From positions 186,001 to 250,000 of the forward strand of contig NZ_FORF01000001.1 of the NCBI RefSeq assembly GCF_900113935.1: DNA of 64,000 bases, in the 5' to 3' direction. The stretch's first letter is position 1. Each line of letters opens with the position of its first letter. The stretch is from Aquamicrobium aerolatum DSM 21857 (GTDB taxonomy: Bacteria; Pseudomonadota; Alphaproteobacteria; Rhizobiales; Rhizobiaceae). This document shows positions 27,843 to 36,438 of this stretch, piece after piece. The translations under genes and the position numbers were made by a program. The notes beneath the pieces are model-generated. The model saw only the letters and a program-made list of their open reading frames with translations. It did no database searches and was not told the origin of the DNA.

Positions 27843-28892
27843 ATGAACACCGGAACGATCAGGTCGATTGTCCTTGCAGCCTCGCTGGCGTCAGCCGGCT
27901 GGCTTGCCGCTACCACGTCAACATTAGCGCAGGAAGTGACGCTGCGCCTGCATCAGTTCCTGCCAGCACAGGCGAACGTTCCTGCACACGTGCTGGACCC
28001 TTGGGCTGACAAGGTTGAATCTGAATCCGGTGGGCGTATCAAGATCGAGCGTTACCCCGCGATGCAGCTTGGCGGCACGCCGCCGCAATTGATCGATCAG
28101 GCGCAGGACGGCACCGTTGATATCGTCTGGACTCTGCCGGGCTCCACGCCGGGTCGCTTTCCCTCAACAGAAGTGTTTGAACTTCCCTTCATGATGACCA
28201 GCGCGGAGGCCACGTCGCGTGCCTACTGGGACCTGTTTGAATCGCACATGAAGGATGGTGAGTTCAAGGATCTCCAGATTCTTGCGGCATGGGTTCATGG
28301 TCCCGGCGTGATCCATTCGCGCACGCCGGTTGAGAAGATGACCGATCTTCAGGGCATGAAAGTACGCGCCCCGACGCGGGTGATCACGGCACTTGTCTCG
28401 GAACTGGGCGGCACGCCGGTCGGCATGCCGATTCCGGCGGTGACCGAATCTCTGTCCAAGGGCGTGATCGACGGGGCGGTGACGCCATGGGAAGTTGTGC
28501 CGTCCCTGAAGGTGCAGGAACTGGTCAGCAATCACACCGAATTCGGCGGCGATCATGCGCTGTATACGACCACGTTTGTGCTGGCGATGAACAAGGCAAA
28601 ATATGACAGCCTGCCGGATGACCTCAAGAAGGTGATCGATGCCAACTCTGGCCAGGACGTATCGGCACTGTTTGGCAAGACGCAGGAACATTACGATGCA
28701 CCAGGCCGCGAACTTGCTGTAGCCCGCAAGAACAACATCATTACACTCAGTGCCGAGCAGGTCGATGAGTGGAAAGCCGCCGCGGAACCGGTGATCGCAA
28801 ACTGGGTCAAGGAAGCTGACGGCAAGGGCATCAAGGGCCAGGCTCTGCTTGATGAAGCGCGGGCGTTGATCGACAAGTACACCGCGAAGTAA
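27843..28892 (+). CDS. TRAP transporter substrate-binding protein (DctP family)
   Basis: Periplasmic binding protein of 349 residues with a signal peptide (residues about 1-30, cleavage near STLAQ-EV). Family features include RLHQFLPAQANVPAHVLDPW near the N terminus and the conserved arginine region LQGMKVRAPTRVITALVSELG. TRAP binding proteins usually hold an organic carboxylate through that arginine. ATG 27843 follows GGGAGGAA. It is the first gene of dctP-monooxygenase-dctQ-dctM. The neighbouring aromatic genes suggest an aromatic or phenylalkanoic acid ligand, but this is not visible in the sequence. Confidence 0.92.
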   Translation: MNTGTIRSIVLAASLASAGWLAATTSTLAQEVTLRLHQFLPAQANVPAHVLDPWADKVESESGGRIKIERYPAMQLGGTPPQLIDQAQDGTVDIVWTLPGSTPGRFPSTEVFELPFMMTSAEATSRAYWDLFESHMKDGEFKDLQILAAWVHGPGVIHSRTPVEKMTDLQGMKVRAPTRVITALVSELGGTPVGMPIPAVTESLSKGVIDGAVTPWEVVPSLKVQELVSNHTEFGGDHALYTTTFVLAMNKAKYDSLPDDLKKVIDANSGQDVSALFGKTQEHYDAPGRELAVARKNNIITLSAEQVDEWKAAAEPVIANWVKEADGKGIKGQALLDEARALIDKYTAK

Positions 28893-28907
28893 AGTCGTCG
28901 CAAAAGA

Positions 28908-28936
28908 GAATCGAGACGGCTGTTCCGTCTCGATTC
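28908..28936 (+). terminator. Intercistronic stem-loop after dctP
   Basis: GAATCGAGACGG (28908-28919), loop CTGTT, CCGTCTCGATTC (28925-28936): a perfect 12-bp stem 15 bases after the dctP stop. No T-run follows and the next gene starts 20 bases on. It more likely protects or processes the dctP mRNA, allowing excess binding protein, than fully terminates transcription. Confidence 0.7.
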
Positions 28937-28956
28937 CTCTGGTGGACGGAGGAATA

Positions 28957-30228
28957 ATGGACGTCATCATTGCCGGCGGCGGGATCGCCGGACTGTCGCT
29001 TGCGCTATCGCTCGATCAGATCGGTGTGCGCGCGCGAATCTATGAGCAGGTCGCAACGATAAGGCCGCTGGGCGTGGGAATTAATGTCCAGCCACATGCG
29101 GTGCGTGAATTGTTCGAAATGGGCCTTGGTGACGAGCTCGACAAGATTGGCGTACGAACGAAGGAAGTTGCCTATTTTTCGAAAAAGGGCGGTCTGATCT
29201 GGAAGGAAGCCCGTGGTCTGGGCGCGGGCTATCGTTGGCCGCAGTTCTCGGTCCACCGCGGCCAATTGCAGATGATGCTGTATCACGCGGTCCGTGCGCG
29301 ACTTGGTGGCGATTGCGTCGTCAACGGCGTCAGCGTCACAGGTTTTACGCAATGCGAGGATGGCGTTGATGTCCATCTGCGAGATACTGAAGGGCGGCAG
29401 AGCACCGCAACTGCGACACTGCTCGTCGCAGCTGATGGCATCCATTCTGCCATTCGCAGTCAGATGGTGCCGAACGAAGGAGCGCCCAAGTGGGGCGGGG
29501 CCGTCCTGTGGCGTGGAACCAGTATGGCAGCGCCGTCGCTCAGCGGAGCAACAATGGCGATGGCCGGCCATGAGTGGCAGAAGTTCGTTACCTATCCGAT
29601 TTCCGCACCTGATCCGGTGACGGGAAAAGCGTTGATCAACTGGATTGCCGAACTGAAATATGAGCCCGGTGCTGGCTGGAACCGGGAAGACTGGAACAGG
29701 CAAGGCGATTTTGCCGACTTCCTGCCGGCATTTCAGGACTGGCGTTTTGACTGGCTCGATTGCCCGGCTCTGATGCTGGAAGGCGGCGAGTGCTACGAAT
29801 ATCCGATGGTCGACAGAGATCCCCTGGACAACTGGACACAAGGGAACGTCACCTTGATGGGCGACGCCGCGCATCCAATGTATCCGATCGGCTCCAATGG
29901 CGCGTCCCAGGCGATCATTGACGCCCGTGTCCTGACGCGAGCGATCGCCGAGCGAGGGCTGACAGCGGATGCGCTGCAACTTTACGAGGCGGAGCGGCGT
30001 CCTGCCACCACGCGCATCGTTCACGCGAACCGCGGCAACGGTCCTGATCAGGTCATGGAAATTGTCGAGGAACGTTGTGGTGGTGTTTTCGACGACATCT
30101 CGGAGGTCTTGTCAAAAGAAGAGCTGGTTGAAACGGCCGACGTTTACAAGAAAATCGCTGGTTTTGATGTCGATACACTCAATAATCGTGGTCCGATTGT
30201 TGAGCTTTCTCGGGTGATGCACGCTTGA
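28957..30228 (+). CDS. Flavin-dependent monooxygenase (salicylate hydroxylase-like) inside the TRAP operon
   Basis: Group A FAD monooxygenase of 423 residues. The dinucleotide motif MDVIIAGGGIAGLSLALSL is at the very N terminus, with the DG motif (LLVAADGIHSAIR) and GD motif (VTLMGDAAHPMYPIGSNGAS) typical of salicylate hydroxylase, UbiH and PhzS-type enzymes. It probably hydroxylates an aromatic acid. ATG 28957 follows GGACGGAGGAATA. It sits between the binding protein and the permeases of a TRAP transporter, so its substrate is probably what that transporter imports. It is only distantly similar to the other monooxygenase at 24159. Confidence 0.9.
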   Translation: MDVIIAGGGIAGLSLALSLDQIGVRARIYEQVATIRPLGVGINVQPHAVRELFEMGLGDELDKIGVRTKEVAYFSKKGGLIWKEARGLGAGYRWPQFSVHRGQLQMMLYHAVRARLGGDCVVNGVSVTGFTQCEDGVDVHLRDTEGRQSTATATLLVAADGIHSAIRSQMVPNEGAPKWGGAVLWRGTSMAAPSLSGATMAMAGHEWQKFVTYPISAPDPVTGKALINWIAELKYEPGAGWNREDWNRQGDFADFLPAFQDWRFDWLDCPALMLEGGECYEYPMVDRDPLDNWTQGNVTLMGDAAHPMYPIGSNGASQAIIDARVLTRAIAERGLTADALQLYEAERRPATTRIVHANRGNGPDQVMEIVEERCGGVFDDISEVLSKEELVETADVYKKIAGFDVDTLNNRGPIVELSRVMHA

Positions 30229-30331
30229 CGAAAAGTGGGCAGGGATTTGACAGAAGCATGGACTGGCCGAGACCTGGCACACCAATGAAGCGGGTGCGTT
30301 GTCACGAGCCACAGGGTGGAGAACAGGCAGG

Positions 30332-30862
30332 ATGAAACGCTCAGCAGCCATTGAGTGGTTGGCGCGCGCACTCGCCATTCTGGGTGGCCTGGTGCTGATC
30401 CTTATAACGGTGCTCACTGTTGTCAGTATCACCGGCCGAGCATTTGTTCGGCAAGGACTGGGTCCGATCCCCGGAGATTTCGAACTGGTTGAAGTGATGA
30501 CCGCGTTCGCTGTCTTCTCATTTCTGCCCTGGTGTCAGTTGCGCGGCGCGCATGCGACGGTGGACGTTTTCACCAGTTTCTTTCCGGCTGGCGTCAACCG
30601 TGTGATCGATCTCATCACCGAAATATTGATGACGTTTGCAATCACGCTGATCGGCTGGCGCCTCTGGTATGGGATGACCGACAAGATGCGGTACAACGAA
30701 ACCACCTTCATTCTTCAGTTTCCGGTGTGGTGGGGCTTTGCTGCCGCGATGGTCGCTGTTGGGGTAGCGATTCTGGTGTCGTTCTACATGACCTTCATCC
30801 GGATTCAGGAAGTCGTTGCGGGCCAAAGGCAATTTGGACCGGCTGAAGGGGGACATTCGTGA
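30332..30862 (+). CDS. TRAP transporter small permease (DctQ family)
   Basis: A 176-residue inner-membrane protein with four hydrophobic helices (about residues 8-30, 50-68, 85-107 and 130-152). The sequence ELVEVMTAFAVFSFLPWCQL followed by RGAHATVDVF is characteristic of DctQ. It pairs with DctM to form the sodium-coupled carrier. ATG 30332 is preceded by CAGG; the stop overlaps dctM as GTGA. The gap from the monooxygenase gene is 103 bases. Confidence 0.92.
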   Translation: MKRSAAIEWLARALAILGGLVLILITVLTVVSITGRAFVRQGLGPIPGDFELVEVMTAFAVFSFLPWCQLRGAHATVDVFTSFFPAGVNRVIDLITEILMTFAITLIGWRLWYGMTDKMRYNETTFILQFPVWWGFAAAMVAVGVAILVSFYMTFIRIQEVVAGQRQFGPAEGGHS

Positions 30863-32181
30863 GCGGTCTGGAACTTGGTATCTATTCATTCCCACTCGTT
30901 CTGCTTCTGATTTTTCTTCGTCTTCCCATCGGCCTGGCAATGTTGCTGGTCGGGCTGGGCGGGTCGTGGATCATCATGGGCAGTGCAGTCCCCATTCTCT
31001 CACGCCTCAAGGGCGAGACATACTCGACCTTCTCCAGTTACTCTCTTTCGATTATCCCGTTGTTTCTGCTGATGGGGCAGTTTGCGACCCTCGGCGGAAT
31101 GTCTCAGGCTCTTTTCAGAGCGTCAAATGCATGGCTTGGCCACCGAAAAGGTGGTGTTGCTATGTCTGCGGTTGGAGCCTGTGCCGGTTTCGGCGCGATA
31201 TGTGGATCGTCGCTGGCGACAGCCGCCACGATGGCGCAGGTGGCTTTGCCAGAATTGCGCCGATACGGTTATTCGAACGCATTGGCCACGGGAACGCTGG
31301 CGGCAGGCGGGACGCTTGGCGTCCTCATTCCGCCTTCGGTGGTTCTGGTGATCTATGCGATCCTTGCTGAACAGAATATTGCAAAACTGTTTTTGGCGGC
31401 ATTCGTACCGGGAATCCTCGCAGCCATCGGCTACATGATCGTCATCGCGATCTATGTACGCGTCTCGCCTGGCTCGGCCGGGTCTGCGGAGCGTATGCCG
31501 TACCGAGAGCGATTCCGCGCACTGGCCGAAGTCTGGCCGGTGCTGATTGTTTTCATCACGGTGGTCGGTGGCATCTACGCAGGCATTTTCACCCCGACCG
31601 AGGCTGCAGCGATTGGCGCGGCCGGCACCGGATTGATTGCGTTCGTCAACGGCGGGCTGACACGAGAGACCCTTATCCAGTCCATTCTGATGACCGCATC
31701 CGCCACTGCGATGATCTTTTTCATCGTGTTCGGCGCGGCCATCTACAATGGTTTTCTCGCCCTGTCGCAACTTCCCGCTGAAGCCGCATTGTTCATAACC
31801 TCTCAGGGCTACAATCCGTGGATGGTCCTGGTCGGGATACTGATCTTCTACCTGATCCTTGGCTGCTTCATGGATTCGATGTCGATGATCCTTCTGACCG
31901 TTCCGATCTTTTTCCCGATTGTGAGCGTGCTGGACTATGGTTTGGGTGCTGAAGAATTCGCGATCTGGTTCGGAATTCTCGTTCTGATCGTCGTCGAAGT
32001 GGGGCTCATCACACCACCGGTAGGCATGAATCTGTTTGTCATCAATTCAATGGCTAAGGATATTCCAATTATCCAGACCTACCGTGGAGTGACGCCATTT
32101 GTTGCCAGCGACATCGTCAGGACGGTCATTTTGACAGCGTTCCCGGCCATTTCCCTTTTCATGGTGCGATGGCTTTATTGA
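30859..32181 (+). CDS. TRAP transporter large permease (DctM family)
   Basis: A 440-residue polytopic protein with about 12-14 hydrophobic segments, the transport subunit of the TRAP system. Family motifs include GACAGFGAICGSSLATAATM, TLAAGGTLGVLIPPSVVLV and the C-terminal VVEVGLITPPVGMNLFVIN. It starts with GTG at 30859 overlapping the dctQ stop, so the permease subunits are translationally coupled. It is the last gene of the operon, followed by a strong intrinsic terminator. Confidence 0.95.
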   Translation: MSGLELGIYSFPLVLLLIFLRLPIGLAMLLVGLGGSWIIMGSAVPILSRLKGETYSTFSSYSLSIIPLFLLMGQFATLGGMSQALFRASNAWLGHRKGGVAMSAVGACAGFGAICGSSLATAATMAQVALPELRRYGYSNALATGTLAAGGTLGVLIPPSVVLVIYAILAEQNIAKLFLAAFVPGILAAIGYMIVIAIYVRVSPGSAGSAERMPYRERFRALAEVWPVLIVFITVVGGIYAGIFTPTEAAAIGAAGTGLIAFVNGGLTRETLIQSILMTASATAMIFFIVFGAAIYNGFLALSQLPAEAALFITSQGYNPWMVLVGILIFYLILGCFMDSMSMILLTVPIFFPIVSVLDYGLGAEEFAIWFGILVLIVVEVGLITPPVGMNLFVINSMAKDIPIIQTYRGVTPFVASDIVRTVILTAFPAISLFMVRWLY

Positions 32182-32261
32182 TCGGGGCGCGCTGAGACAT
32201 GCGTAAAAACAAGGAGCTAAAGCGCAAGGTGCGAATCTGAAAGATTGCGATACGCTTCAAG

Positions 32262-32291
32262 AAAAAACGCCCGGCGCTGCCGGGCGTTTTT
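32262..32291. terminator. Bidirectional intrinsic terminator after dctM
   Basis: CGCCCGGC (32268-32275), loop GCT, GCCGGGCG (32279-32286), flanked by six A on the left and five T on the right. This is a textbook rho-independent terminator for the plus-strand TRAP operon. The A-tract makes it work equally for the minus-strand DUF442 gene ending at 32305. Confidence 0.92.
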
Positions 32292-32304
32292 CATGGTCGG
32301 GAGA

Positions 32305-32640
32305 TTACCGCTTGCCTTCCTGCACCAGCGCAAAAATATTACCGCTGCGTGTTCCCGAGCGGCAATAGGCGAGCACGGGTTTAGGCAGTGCCTCGATTGC
32401 CGACGCCTGGTCGCTGACGTTTTCCTGCGTCATCTGTCCGCTGATCACCGGAATGTAGCGGAATTCAAGACCTGCCTCACGTGCGGCAGTCTCGATTTCC
32501 GTGTGAGCGACCGCACCATCTTCGTTGTCCGGACGGTTGGCAATGACGCTCTTGAAGCCCGCAGCTTTGATGAGTGGAATATGTTCGATACCCACCTGCG
32601 GCGAGACCGAATAGTCTTCGGTGATCTGACGAATTTCCAT
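32305..32640 (-). CDS. DUF442 / TIGR01244 family phosphatase- or sulfurtransferase-like protein
   Basis: A 111-residue protein with a cysteine-phosphatase-like loop: AYCRSGTRSG with C93 as the presumed nucleophile. The N-terminal block MEIRQITEDYSVSPQV and the SVIANRPDNED segment are typical of the family also found fused to beta-lactamase-like hydrolases (Blh). In-vivo function is not settled; sulfur transfer or detoxification has been suggested. It lies 164 bases downstream of the acyl-CoA dehydrogenase gene on the same strand, separated by a palindromic repeat, so it probably has its own promoter. Confidence 0.85.
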   Translation of the reverse strand: MEIRQITEDYSVSPQVGIEHIPLIKAAGFKSVIANRPDNEDGAVAHTEIETAAREAGLEFRYIPVISGQMTQENVSDQASAIEALPKPVLAYCRSGTRSGNIFALVQEGKR

Positions 32641-32748
32641 GGCAACGTCCTAAGCTGAGAATGTGCGGAACATCTATGCCCTCGCGTCCCTCTTGCCAAG
32701 GGACGCGAGCGCGTAAAGCCAACACGAATAACAGGAGCAACGCAGCCT

Positions 32749-32807
32749 AAAGCGTGTCGCACGCCTGTCTCCCGAAACCGGGTCCGACTTTCAGGGGACG
32801 TGCTTCA
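32749..32807. repeat. Rhizobial-type intergenic palindromic element
   Basis: The segment begins AAGCGTGTCGC, contains CTCCCGAAACCGGGTCCGAC and ends GGGGACGTGCTT. It resembles a small dispersed palindrome that I recall from many Hyphomicrobiales genomes (pattern CCCGAAAACCG...CACTTTT.GGGGACATGCTT). The outer arms (AGCGTGTC / GGGACGTGCTT) are imperfectly complementary. It includes the stop codon of the acyl-CoA dehydrogenase gene and probably forms its 3' transcript end. Assignment is from memory of the consensus. Confidence 0.5.
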
Positions 32808-33953
32808 AGCCGCCAGCAGGCCACCCATCGCAGCCAGCGCGCGCAGGTGATAATCCGCATCGCCATGAGCGATATTGAGCATCGTCATGCGCTTGAAATA
32901 ATGTCCGACTGCATATTCCATCGTCATGCCGACGCCGCCATGCAGCTGGATGGCGTTTTCGCCGACGATCTTGCCGCCCCGGCCGATCTCGGCCTTGGCC
33001 GCGTGTATCGCGCGGGTGCGCTCGGTGGCATCGTCGCTGTCGGCCATCATCGTGGCGTAAAGCGATATGGACCGCGCCTGTTCAATCGCGACGAACATGT
33101 CGACGGCGGCGTGTTGCAGCACCTGGAACTGGCCGATAGCGACACCGAACTGCTTGCGCACCTTCAGATAGTCCACCGTCAGCGCGTGCATCGCCGACAT
33201 CACGCCGATGGACTCGGCGGCAAGGGCCGCGATGCCGGTGTCGACGACGCGGCGCACCAGTGGCAAGCCGTTTTCAGCATCGCCGAACACCGCCTCGGCC
33301 CCGACCGCCACATTGTCGAACGTCACTTCGGCGGCACGCAGGCCATCCTGCGTGCGGTAGCCACGCACGGTGACGCCTTGCGCCGTGGCGTCAACGAGAA
33401 ACACGCCGATGCCGTTTTCATCGCGGACATCGCCGGCCGTACGTGCGGTGACGAACAGTTTGTCGGCGCAGTCGCCATGCAGCACGACGCTTTTCTGGCC
33501 GTTGAGCACATAGCCCGAACCGTCCTTGCGAGCTGTCGTCTCGACATGGTGCAAATCGAAGCGCGAGTTGCGCTCGACCTGCGCGAACGCAAGCTTGAGC
33601 GCGCCTTCAGCCACGGCCGGGATGTACCGCGCCCGCTGGTCATCATTGCCGCCGTAGCGCAGGAACGCGCCGCCGAGGATCGCGGTGGTGAAATACGGCT
33701 CCAGCGCCAGCGCCTTGCCGAGCGATTCCATCACGATGGCCGTTTCCACGGCTGTGCCGCCAAGCCCGCCATCTTCTTCCGCGAAGGGCAGGGCGAGCAG
33801 GCCCATCTCGGTGTACTGGCTCCACAATTGCGGGCTCCAGCCTTCGGCGCTCGCCATGTAGCGCTTGCGGTCCTCGAAGCCGTATGTGTCGCCAAGCAGA
33901 CGATCGAGCGAATCCTTGAGGATCGACTGTTCTTCGGAAAGATCGAAATCCAT
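32805..33953 (-). CDS. Acyl-CoA dehydrogenase, PimD-like small subunit
   Basis: FAD-dependent acyl-CoA dehydrogenase fold, 382 residues. The N-terminal MDFDLSEEQSILKDSLDRLL is the characteristic opening. The C-terminal domain contains YLKVRKQFGVAIGQFQVLQH, the family FAD/interface segment. Alone it resembles the small subunit of the pimeloyl-CoA dehydrogenase pair (PimC/PimD). The partner gene lies 18 bases upstream. Together they would introduce the first double bond into a dicarboxyl-CoA or medium-chain acyl-CoA. It is the last gene of the beta-oxidation set. Confidence 0.88.
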   Translation of the reverse strand: MDFDLSEEQSILKDSLDRLLGDTYGFEDRKRYMASAEGWSPQLWSQYTEMGLLALPFAEEDGGLGGTAVETAIVMESLGKALALEPYFTTAILGGAFLRYGGNDDQRARYIPAVAEGALKLAFAQVERNSRFDLHHVETTARKDGSGYVLNGQKSVVLHGDCADKLFVTARTAGDVRDENGIGVFLVDATAQGVTVRGYRTQDGLRAAEVTFDNVAVGAEAVFGDAENGLPLVRRVVDTGIAALAAESIGVMSAMHALTVDYLKVRKQFGVAIGQFQVLQHAAVDMFVAIEQARSISLYATMMADSDDATERTRAIHAAKAEIGRGGKIVGENAIQLHGGVGMTMEYAVGHYFKRMTMLNIAHGDADYHLRALAAMGGLLAA

Positions 33954-33971
33954 GCTGTGTTCCTCTCTTTC

Positions 33972-35174
33972 CTAGAGCCCGAGAACGGCTTTGGCGATGA
34001 TGTTCTTCTGGATCTCGTTCGATCCGCCATAGATCGAGACCTTCCGGAAATTGAAATAACCCGGTGCGGCCGAGGCAGCATAATCCGGCTCAATCGGCAG
34101 TTCGTTGGAGCCGTCGATTTCGTCCTCATGATAGGGCAATGCGTGCGGTCCCATCACTTCCATCAGCAGCGCCGTCGTTGCCTGCTGGATTTCCGAGCCC
34201 TTGATCTTCAGGATCGACGAGGCCGGGTCGGGCTTGCCGGTATTGCCGCGCTTGGCGTCGGCAGCGACCACACGCAATTGCGTCAGCTCCAGCGCTTTCA
34301 GCTCGATCTCGACGGCGGTCAGCTTCTCGATGAAGCGCGGATCGTCCAGCAACGGACGTCCACCCGACAGTTCCAGCGCCGCCAGCTCGCGGATGCGGGC
34401 AATGCGCTGCTTCGACATGCCGACGCGGGCAATGTTGGTGCGTTCATTGCCGAGCAGGAATTTTGCGTAGTCCCAGCCCTTGTTTTCTTCACCAACCAGA
34501 TTTTCGACCGGCACGCGCACATCGGTGAGGAATACTTCGTTGACCTCATGGCCGCCGTCGATGGTCTGGATCGGACGTACTTCGACGCCCGGCGTCTTCA
34601 TGTCGATCAGCAGGAACGAGATGCCGGACTGCTTTTTCGCCTCCGGGTCGGTGCGCACCAGGCAGAAGATCCAGTCGGCAAACTGGCCGAGCGTGGTCCA
34701 GGTTTTCTGGCCGTTGACGACATAATGGTCGCCGTCGCGCACCGCGCGGGTTTTCAGCGAAGCAAGGTCCGAGCCCGCGCCGGGCTCGGAGAAGCCCTGA
34801 CACCACCAATCGTCGAGATTGGCGATACGGGGCAGGTAATGCGCCTTCTGCCCCGCGTTGCCGAAGGTGGCGATCACCGGTCCGACCATGTTGACGCCGA
34901 AGGCCAGCGGCTGCGGCGCCGGCCATTTCTGCGTCTCTTCGAGGAAGATGTACTGCTTCATCGGATCCCAGCCGGTGCCGCCATGCTCGACCGGCCAGTG
35001 CGGCACTGCCCAGCCTTTTTCGTTGAGAACACGCGACCAGAAGACGAGGTCTTCCTTGCGCACCTTCTCCCCGTCGATCAGGCGAGCGCGAATCTCTTCC
35101 GGCAGGTTTTCCGTGAGAAAAGCCCGCACTTCGTCGCGAAATGCCAGCTGTTCGTCCGTGTAACGCAGGTCCAT
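33972..35174 (-). CDS. Acyl-CoA dehydrogenase, PimC-like large subunit
   Basis: A 400-residue acyl-CoA dehydrogenase. Motifs are WWCQGFSEPGAGSDLASLKT (FAD/substrate), YVVNGQKTWTTLGQFADWIF and the C-terminal VSIYGGSNEIQKNIIAKAVLGL split here as IYGGSNEIQ and AKAVLGL. The close order with the smaller dehydrogenase matches the pimeloyl-CoA dehydrogenase genes of Rhodopseudomonas-type pim operons. The gap from the thiolase gene is 13 bases. The substrate is inferred from gene order only; short- or medium-chain acyl-CoA is possible. Confidence 0.9.
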   Translation of the reverse strand: MDLRYTDEQLAFRDEVRAFLTENLPEEIRARLIDGEKVRKEDLVFWSRVLNEKGWAVPHWPVEHGGTGWDPMKQYIFLEETQKWPAPQPLAFGVNMVGPVIATFGNAGQKAHYLPRIANLDDWWCQGFSEPGAGSDLASLKTRAVRDGDHYVVNGQKTWTTLGQFADWIFCLVRTDPEAKKQSGISFLLIDMKTPGVEVRPIQTIDGGHEVNEVFLTDVRVPVENLVGEENKGWDYAKFLLGNERTNIARVGMSKQRIARIRELAALELSGGRPLLDDPRFIEKLTAVEIELKALELTQLRVVAADAKRGNTGKPDPASSILKIKGSEIQQATTALLMEVMGPHALPYHEDEIDGSNELPIEPDYAASAAPGYFNFRKVSIYGGSNEIQKNIIAKAVLGL

Positions 35175-35187
35175 CTTCCCCTCCGAC

Positions 35188-36369
35188 TCAGTTGATCTCG
35201 AACAGGCCGGCAGCGCCTTGACCGCCGCCGATGCACATGGTCACCACGGCATATTTCACGCCGCGACGCTTGCCCTCGATCAGCGCATGGCCGGCCAGAC
35301 GCGAGCCGCTCATGCCATAGGGGTGGCCGACTGCAATCGCGCCGCCATTGACGTTGAGCTTGGCCGGGTCGATGCCGAGACGGTCGCGGCAGTAGAGCAC
35401 CTGCACGGCAAACGCTTCGTTCAGCTCCCACAGGCCGATATCGTCGACTTTCAGGCCGTGACGTTCGAGCAGACGCGGCACCGCGAAGACCGGGCCGATG
35501 CCCATTTCGTCGGGCTCGCAACCCGCGACGGCAAAGCCTCGGAAGATGCCGAGCGGCTGCAGCCCACGCTTTTCGGCTTCCTTCGAGTTCATGATGACAT
35601 TGGCCGACGCGCCGTCCGAGAGCTGGCTTGCGTTGCCTGCCGTGATCGTTCCGCCTTCGCGCACGGTCCTGAGGCCAGCAAGGCCTTCCGCTGTGGTGTC
35701 GGCGCGCGGACCTTCGTCGTGGGCAAGTTCGATGTCGCGGTGACTGATCTCTTTGGTCTCTTTGTCGATCACAGCCATCCGCGTCTTGATCGGCGCGATT
35801 TCGGCATCGAACAGCCCGGCTTCGCGAGCAGCGGCAACACGGCGCTGGCTTTCGAGGCCGTATTCATCCTGACGCTCGCGTGAGATGCCATATCGCGTCG
35901 CCACCACTTCCGCAGTGTCAATCATCGGCATGTAGACGTCAGCGGCAGGTCCGGTGAGCGTCTTGTTGACGAGGCGATAGCGATTCATGTGATCGTTCTG
36001 CACGAGGCTGATCGACTCCAGTCCACCTGCAATGCCCGCCATCACGCCATCATTGCGGATCGCGTTGGCCAGAAGCGCCATTGACTGCAGGCCCGACGAG
36101 CACTGGCGGTCGATGGTGGTGCCGGCAACCGTCACCGGCAGACCGGCGACGAGCAGCGAGCGTCGTGCGACGTTGAGGCCGGTTGTGCCTTCCTGCATGG
36201 CGCAGCCCATCACCACGTCTTCGATCTCGCCCCCGTCGAGGCCGGAGCGCTCGAGCGCATGCTTGATCGCGTGGGCACCAAGTGTTGAACCATCGGTGTC
36301 GTTGAATGCGCCGCGATAGGCTTTGCCGATCGGGGTGCGGGCGGTGGAAACGATGACGGCTTCAGCCAT
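35188..36369 (-). CDS. Acetyl-CoA acyltransferase (thiolase)
   Basis: Thiolase of 393 residues. The acyl-binding cysteine is C90 ([11 protein letters not shown]). The other signatures are [17 protein letters not shown] (His) and [11 protein letters not shown] (second Cys). It cleaves 3-ketoacyl-CoA with CoA, the final beta-oxidation step. In this operon, downstream of pcaD and the fadJ-like gene, it could act on 3-oxoadipyl-CoA or 3-oxopimeloyl-CoA. The upstream 69-base gap to the fadJ-like stop contains a strong hairpin, so its mRNA level may differ from that gene. Confidence 0.93.
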   Translation of the reverse strand: MAEAVIVSTARTPIGKAYRGAFNDTDGSTLGAHAIKHALERSGLDGGEIEDVVMGCAMQEGTTGLNVARRSLLVAGLPVTVAGTTIDRQCSSGLQSMALLANAIRNDGVMAGIAGGLESISLVQNDHMNRYRLVNKTLTGPAADVYMPMIDTAEVVATRYGISRERQDEYGLESQRRVAAAREAGLFDAEIAPIKTRMAVIDKETKEISHRDIELAHDEGPRADTTAEGLAGLRTVREGGTITAGNASQLSDGASANVIMNSKEAEKRGLQPLGIFRGFAVAGCEPDEMGIGPVFAVPRLLERHGLKVDDIGLWELNEAFAVQVLYCRDRLGIDPAKLNVNGGAIAVGHPYGMSGSRLAGHALIEGKRRGVKYAVVTMCIGGGQGAAGLFEIN

Positions 36370-36401
36370 GATGAGGATCTCCTTGAACTGTCAAAACAAA
36401 G

Positions 36402-36429
36402 CGGCCCATGGTTGTGAAGCCATGGGCCG
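36402..36429 (-). terminator. Hairpin between the FadJ-like gene and the thiolase gene
   Basis: CGGCCCATGG (36402-36411) and CCATGGGCCG (36420-36429) form a perfect 10-bp stem with an 8-base loop. Read on the minus strand it is followed by CTTTGTTTTG, a broken T-tract. It starts 10 bases after the upstream stop (36439) and lies 33 bases before the thiolase start. It looks like an intra-operon terminator or attenuator. Confidence 0.7.
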
Positions 36430-36438
36430 TTCCAAAAA

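Noticed and set aside
32754-35195. An 813-codon plus-strand open frame opposite the two acyl-CoA dehydrogenase genes
   Set aside because: It is antisense to two clear family members, is rich in His/Arg/Asp as antisense frames are, and has no ribosome site or motif.
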